Shown here: one piece after another, positions 32,851-32,869 of the stretch
How positions within the stretch are numbered: the first letter of the stretch is position 1
Layout of the letters: each line of letters opens with the position of its first letter
Origin: Actinophytocola sp.
GTDB taxonomy: Bacteria > Actinomycetota > Actinomycetes > Mycobacteriales > Pseudonocardiaceae
Direction: 5' to 3'
Assembly: GCA_009377385.1 (NCBI GenBank)
Contig: WHUD01000039.1
Span: forward strand, 1-32,869
Length of the DNA stretch: 32,869 bases
Translations under genes and position numbers: made by a program
The notes under the pieces: generated by a model
What the model was told of the DNA's origin: nothing
The model's database searches: none
Seen by the model: only the letters and a program-made list of their open reading frames with translations

Positions 32851-32869
32851 ATGCTGGAGAGCCCGGAGG
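32851..32869 (+). CDS. First codons of a rightward gene (partial)
   Basis: ATG 32851 opens MLESPE and runs off the window. It is divergent from the methionine-rich lipoprotein gene and has a plausible -10 box directly upstream. Far too short to identify; it could also be a chance ATG. Confidence 0.3.

Overview
The window is high-G+C DNA with dense, short-spaced genes, many GTG starts and a strong third-position G/C bias. Gene content points to a mycothiol-producing actinomycete: an MshB-type deacetylase, a WhiB2 regulator, the MtrA-MtrB-LpqB module, a SecA1-type SecA without a C-terminal zinc finger, and DUF3499, Rv3235-family and DUF6912 proteins. Pseudonocardiaceae (the Amycolatopsis/Saccharomonospora/Prauserella neighbourhood) is my best guess. 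That is inference from gene order and style, not a database result. It reads as conserved chromosomal core. I see no phage, IS element, CRISPR array, rRNA or tRNA.

Layout. 1-3225: the start of an unidentified leftward gene behind a near-consensus actinobacterial LexA/SOS box; mshB with a small membrane protein; an unidentified conserved protein; and a convergent site-2 (M50) protease. 3226-7180: whiB2 behind a clear sigma-70-type promoter, then a 1108-residue GT2 glycosyltransferase/membrane protein, closed by a long palindrome. 7185-12273: a zincin-like protein with a broken HExxH (leftward), then rightward DUF3499, manB (phosphomannomutase), a Trm112-like protein, a SIS/phosphosugar isomerase-like protein and manA, i.e. 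the fructose-6-P to mannose-1-P branch that feeds GDP-mannose. 12338-15698: a SLC30A9-like cation diffusion facilitator converging on a polytopic membrane protein with a serine-hydrolase motif. 15939-22467: an LppX/LprG-like lipoprotein, tmk, mtrA-mtrB-lpqB and comF. 22468-23932: a long leader with a candidate ECF-type promoter and a tiny Cys-containing upstream ORF, then hpf and a perfect intrinsic terminator. 23933-28152: secA, facing an Rv3235-family gene and a SpoU/TrmH RNA methyltransferase. 28241-31875: a WS/DGAT-family acyltransferase with an altered catalytic motif, a DUF6912 gene and pruA. 31935-32869: a very methionine-rich LppX-like lipoprotein (leftward) and the first codons of a divergent gene.

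How it fits together. Much of the window concerns the cell envelope: mannose-phosphate supply, a large membrane glycosyltransferase, the MtrAB-LpqB envelope/division signalling module, the general secretory ATPase, two LppX-type lipoproteins and an intramembrane protease. From memory of M. tuberculosis numbering, most of 3441-30159 matches the Rv3231c-Rv3260c block (whiB2, Rv3259, Rv3258c, manB, Rv3256c, manA, tmk, mtrA, mtrB, lpqB, comF, hpf, secA1, Rv3235, a tgs-type acyltransferase, Rv3231c). The flanks (mshB/Rv1171-like and pruA) match the Rv1170-Rv1187 region. The points most worth a second look are the SOS box on the first gene, the hpf leader, the degenerate zincin, the WS/DGAT His-to-Gln change, the methionine-rich lipoprotein and the two intergenic palindromes. 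I did not find a convincing wholly new multi-gene system.
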